Shown piece by piece: positions 38,995 through 40,651 of a stretch of 40,651 nt of DNA; the first letter of the stretch is position 1, and each line of letters opens with the position of its first letter. Made by a program: the position numbers and the translations under genes. The DNA lies in the NCBI RefSeq assembly GCF_002843305.1, contig NZ_PGSG01000074.1, positions 1 to 40,651 of the forward strand, in the 5' to 3' direction. Origin of the DNA: Streptomyces barkulensis (GTDB lineage: Bacteria; Actinomycetota; Actinomycetes; Streptomycetales; Streptomycetaceae). The notes under the pieces were generated by a model. The model was not told the origin of the DNA. It worked only from the letters and a program-made list of their open reading frames with translations, and did no database searches.

Positions 38995-40651
38995 TCACGG
39001 TCCGAAGTAGCCGTCGAAGTTCCGCGAGAACTCCCAGCCGCCGTAGCGGTCCCAGTTGATCGACCACGTCATCAGTCCGCGTAGGTCGGGCCAGGTGCCG
39101 TGCGTCCGGTAGGTACCGCAGGCCGTGCCCTTGGTGAGGCAGTCCAGGGCCTTGGCGACCTCAGCGGGACTGGTGTGCCCGCCACCGGCCTGGCTGGTCG
39201 CGGGCAGGCCGATCGCCACCTGCGAGGGCTTCAGCGGAGGGAAGACCTTGTCGGGGTCGCCCGCGACGGGGAAACCCGTCAGCAGCATGTCGGTCATCGC
39301 GATGTGGAAGTCGGCGTTTCCCATGGTGTGGTACTGGCCGTCCAGCCCCATGATCGGGCCGGAGTTGTAGTTCTGGACGTGCAGCAGCGTCAGGTCGTCG
39401 CGCAGGGCGTGGATGACCGGCAGGTACGCTCCGGCACGCGGATCCTGGCCGCCCCACCGCCCTGACCCGTAGTACTGGTGACCCAGTTGCACGAAGAAGG
39501 TCTCGGGAGCCATGGTGAGGGTGAAGTCCTCACCGTAGCGGGCCTTGAGGGTCCTCAGCGCCGAGATCAGGTTGACGATGACCGGGCTCCTGGGGTTCTG
39601 GAAGTCGGTGTCGCCGTCCTCCAGGGACAGGGAGTGTCCCTCGAAGTCGATGTCGAGGCCGTCGAGGCCGTACTCGTCGATGATCGCCGCGACCGAGCGG
39701 ACGAAGGCGTCGCGTGCGGCCGTGGTGGTGAGGCGGACCTGGCCGTTCTGGCCTCCGATGGAGATCTGGACCTTCTTGCCCGCCGCCTGCTTGGCCTTGA
39801 TCGCCTGTTTGAACTCCTCTTCCGTCTCCACGTTCGGGCACTCGCTCGGCGGGCAGTGCGCGAAGCGGATGTCACCGGAGGTGGTGGAGGTGGGCTCGCC
39901 GAAGGCGAGGTTGATGACGTCCCAGGTGTCGGGGACGTCGGCCATGCGCGTGTAGCCGGAGCCGTTGGCGAAGCTGGCGTGGAGGTAGCCGACGAGGGCG
40001 TGGCGTGGCAGACCGGTGTCCGGGCCGCCGCCGTCGCCGGTCCGGTCGGTGGTGGCGGTGACGGGGGCGGACCTGGCCGATTCGCTGGCGCCGTTGACGG
40101 CGCTGACGCGGAACTCGTAGGAGGTGGCGGCCGCCAGGCCGGTGACGGTGGCCGAGGTGCCCTGTACCGACAGTGCTCTGGCCCCGTCCCGGTAGACGGT
40201 GTAGCCGGTGGCGCCGTCGACGGCGTTCCAGTTCAGGGTGACCGAGGAGGAGGTGGTGGCGCCGACGGTGGGTGTGCCGGGGGCGGCCGGGGGCTGGGGG
40301 TCGGGGTCGGGCTCGCCCGGGTCGCCGCCGGGGCCGGTGAGGGAGACGTCGTCCACGTGGTGGGCGCTCTGGCCGTACCAGCCGTGGGTGTGGACGGTGA
40401 CGGAGGTGGTGTCCGGGCCGGTGGTGAAGGAGGTGCGCAGCTGCTGCCAGCCGGTGCCGCCCGGGGTCCAGGTGGAGACGTCGGTGGTGCCGGTGCCGGA
40501 CGCGCCGAGGTAGACGTAGGAGCCCTGCACCCAGGCGCTCAGTTCGTACTGGGAGTCCGGCTGTACGGTCACGGTCTGGGTGCATTTGGCGTTGTCGCTG
40601 CCCGAGGGGGTGGCCTTCAGGGCCGCCGTGCCGCCGTGGACGGGGGAGGAG
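38995..40651 (-). CDS. Secreted GH18 chitinase with CBM and FnIII domains (5' end outside window)
   Basis: 551 residues are visible and the frame is open to the right edge, so the signal peptide and first part lie outside. In order: a carbohydrate-binding beta-sandwich (visible from SSPVHGGTAALKATPSGSDN, through TVTVQPDSQYELSAWV, to HHVDDVSLTG), a Gly/Pro/Asp linker, a fibronectin type III domain (PGTPTVGATTSSSVTLNWNA to APVTATTD), and a GH18 barrel (from HALVGYLHASFANGSGY). The catalytic DxxDxDxE reads DGLDIDFE, with the Glu as acid; KVQISIGGQNG and MTWSINWDRYGGWEF complete the family. It hydrolyses chitin outside the cell. The GTG at 40572 is an internal codon, not the start. Streptomycete ChiC/ChiD-type enzymes share this layout. 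Confidence 0.9.
   Translation of the reverse strand, partial: SSPVHGGTAALKATPSGSDNAKCTQTVTVQPDSQYELSAWVQGSYVYLGASGTGTTDVSTWTPGGTGWQQLRTSFTTGPDTTSVTVHTHGWYGQSAHHVDDVSLTGPGGDPGEPDPDPQPPAAPGTPTVGATTSSSVTLNWNAVDGATGYTVYRDGARALSVQGTSATVTGLAAATSYEFRVSAVNGASESARSAPVTATTDRTGDGGGPDTGLPRHALVGYLHASFANGSGYTRMADVPDTWDVINLAFGEPTSTTSGDIRFAHCPPSECPNVETEEEFKQAIKAKQAAGKKVQISIGGQNGQVRLTTTAARDAFVRSVAAIIDEYGLDGLDIDFEGHSLSLEDGDTDFQNPRSPVIVNLISALRTLKARYGEDFTLTMAPETFFVQLGHQYYGSGRWGGQDPRAGAYLPVIHALRDDLTLLHVQNYNSGPIMGLDGQYHTMGNADFHIAMTDMLLTGFPVAGDPDKVFPPLKPSQVAIGLPATSQAGGGHTSPAEVAKALDCLTKGTACGTYRTHGTWPDLRGLMTWSINWDRYGGWEFSRNFDGYFGP

Noticed and set aside
40572..40572. Start codon of the chitinase at 40572
   Set aside because: The frame continues upstream to the window edge with carbohydrate-binding domain sequence (HGGTAALKATPSGSDNAKCT), so this GTG is internal.

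Overview
The window looks like accessory or chromosome-arm DNA of a Streptomyces-type actinomycete. GC is very high, GTG starts and 4-bp stop/start overlaps are common, and there are long perfect hairpin terminators without U-tracts, an AfsR/SARP regulator, a secreted GH18 chitinase and many decayed gene fragments. No tRNA, rRNA or CRISPR array was seen.

Layout. (1) 1-3187: nested mobile DNA. An IS5-type element (1-983, terminal repeats visible at both ends) sits at the 5' end of an IS607-type element coding for a serine recombinase (TnpA) and TnpB. (2) 3188-6125: a GH13 alpha-glucosidase and a secreted ricin-like lectin protein. (3) 6413-10122: a VOC remnant, then a tightly coupled trio of CstA transporter, small Cys-Cys-ending protein and ArsA-type ATPase, then a tiny Cys-rich protein. 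(4) 10156-11920: a GbsR/MarR-like regulator and a DsbA-like lipoprotein. (5) 12087-21578: a regulon for meta-cleavage of hydroxyphenylpropionate-type aromatics. It has an AAHS transporter, extradiol dioxygenase, C-C hydrolase, hydratase, NTF2-like protein, HpaI-type aldolase and FAD hydroxylase, two TetR regulators with near-identical recognition helices, and a divergent SDR. Two perfect copies of a CTAGAA-N6-TTCTAG operator lie just downstream of predicted promoters, and a half-site precedes the second regulator. (6) 21653-30118: a seven-gene minus-strand cluster: class III aminotransferase, NAD-dependent epimerase/reductase, membrane endonuclease/exonuclease/phosphatase-fold protein, two GT4 glycosyltransferases, a UbiA-family prenyltransferase and an LPG-synthase-TM/flippase-like protein. 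A SARP-NB-ARC-TPR regulator (30562-33579) lies upstream. The set suggests a polyprenyl-linked amino-sugar glycolipid pathway that I cannot match to a known product. (7) 33597-35680: a scar of fragments (IstB C-terminus, a frameshifted orphan fragment, a Cys-rich secreted-protein remnant, an orphan signal-peptide start) around one intact VOC gene. (8) 35686-38063: a two-gene EACC1 plus caspase system whose caspase carries a transmembrane helix and a phytase-like beta-propeller. (9) 38118-40651: a decayed GH13 fragment and a GH18 chitinase that runs off the right edge.

The strongest candidates for new biology are the EACC1/caspase/TM/phytase-like pair, the CstA/CC-tail/ArsA trio (parallel to the enterobacterial CstA-YbdD and BtsT-YjiX-YjiA sets), and the aminotransferase-to-flippase glycolipid cluster. 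All functions are read from motifs and context; no similarity search was run.
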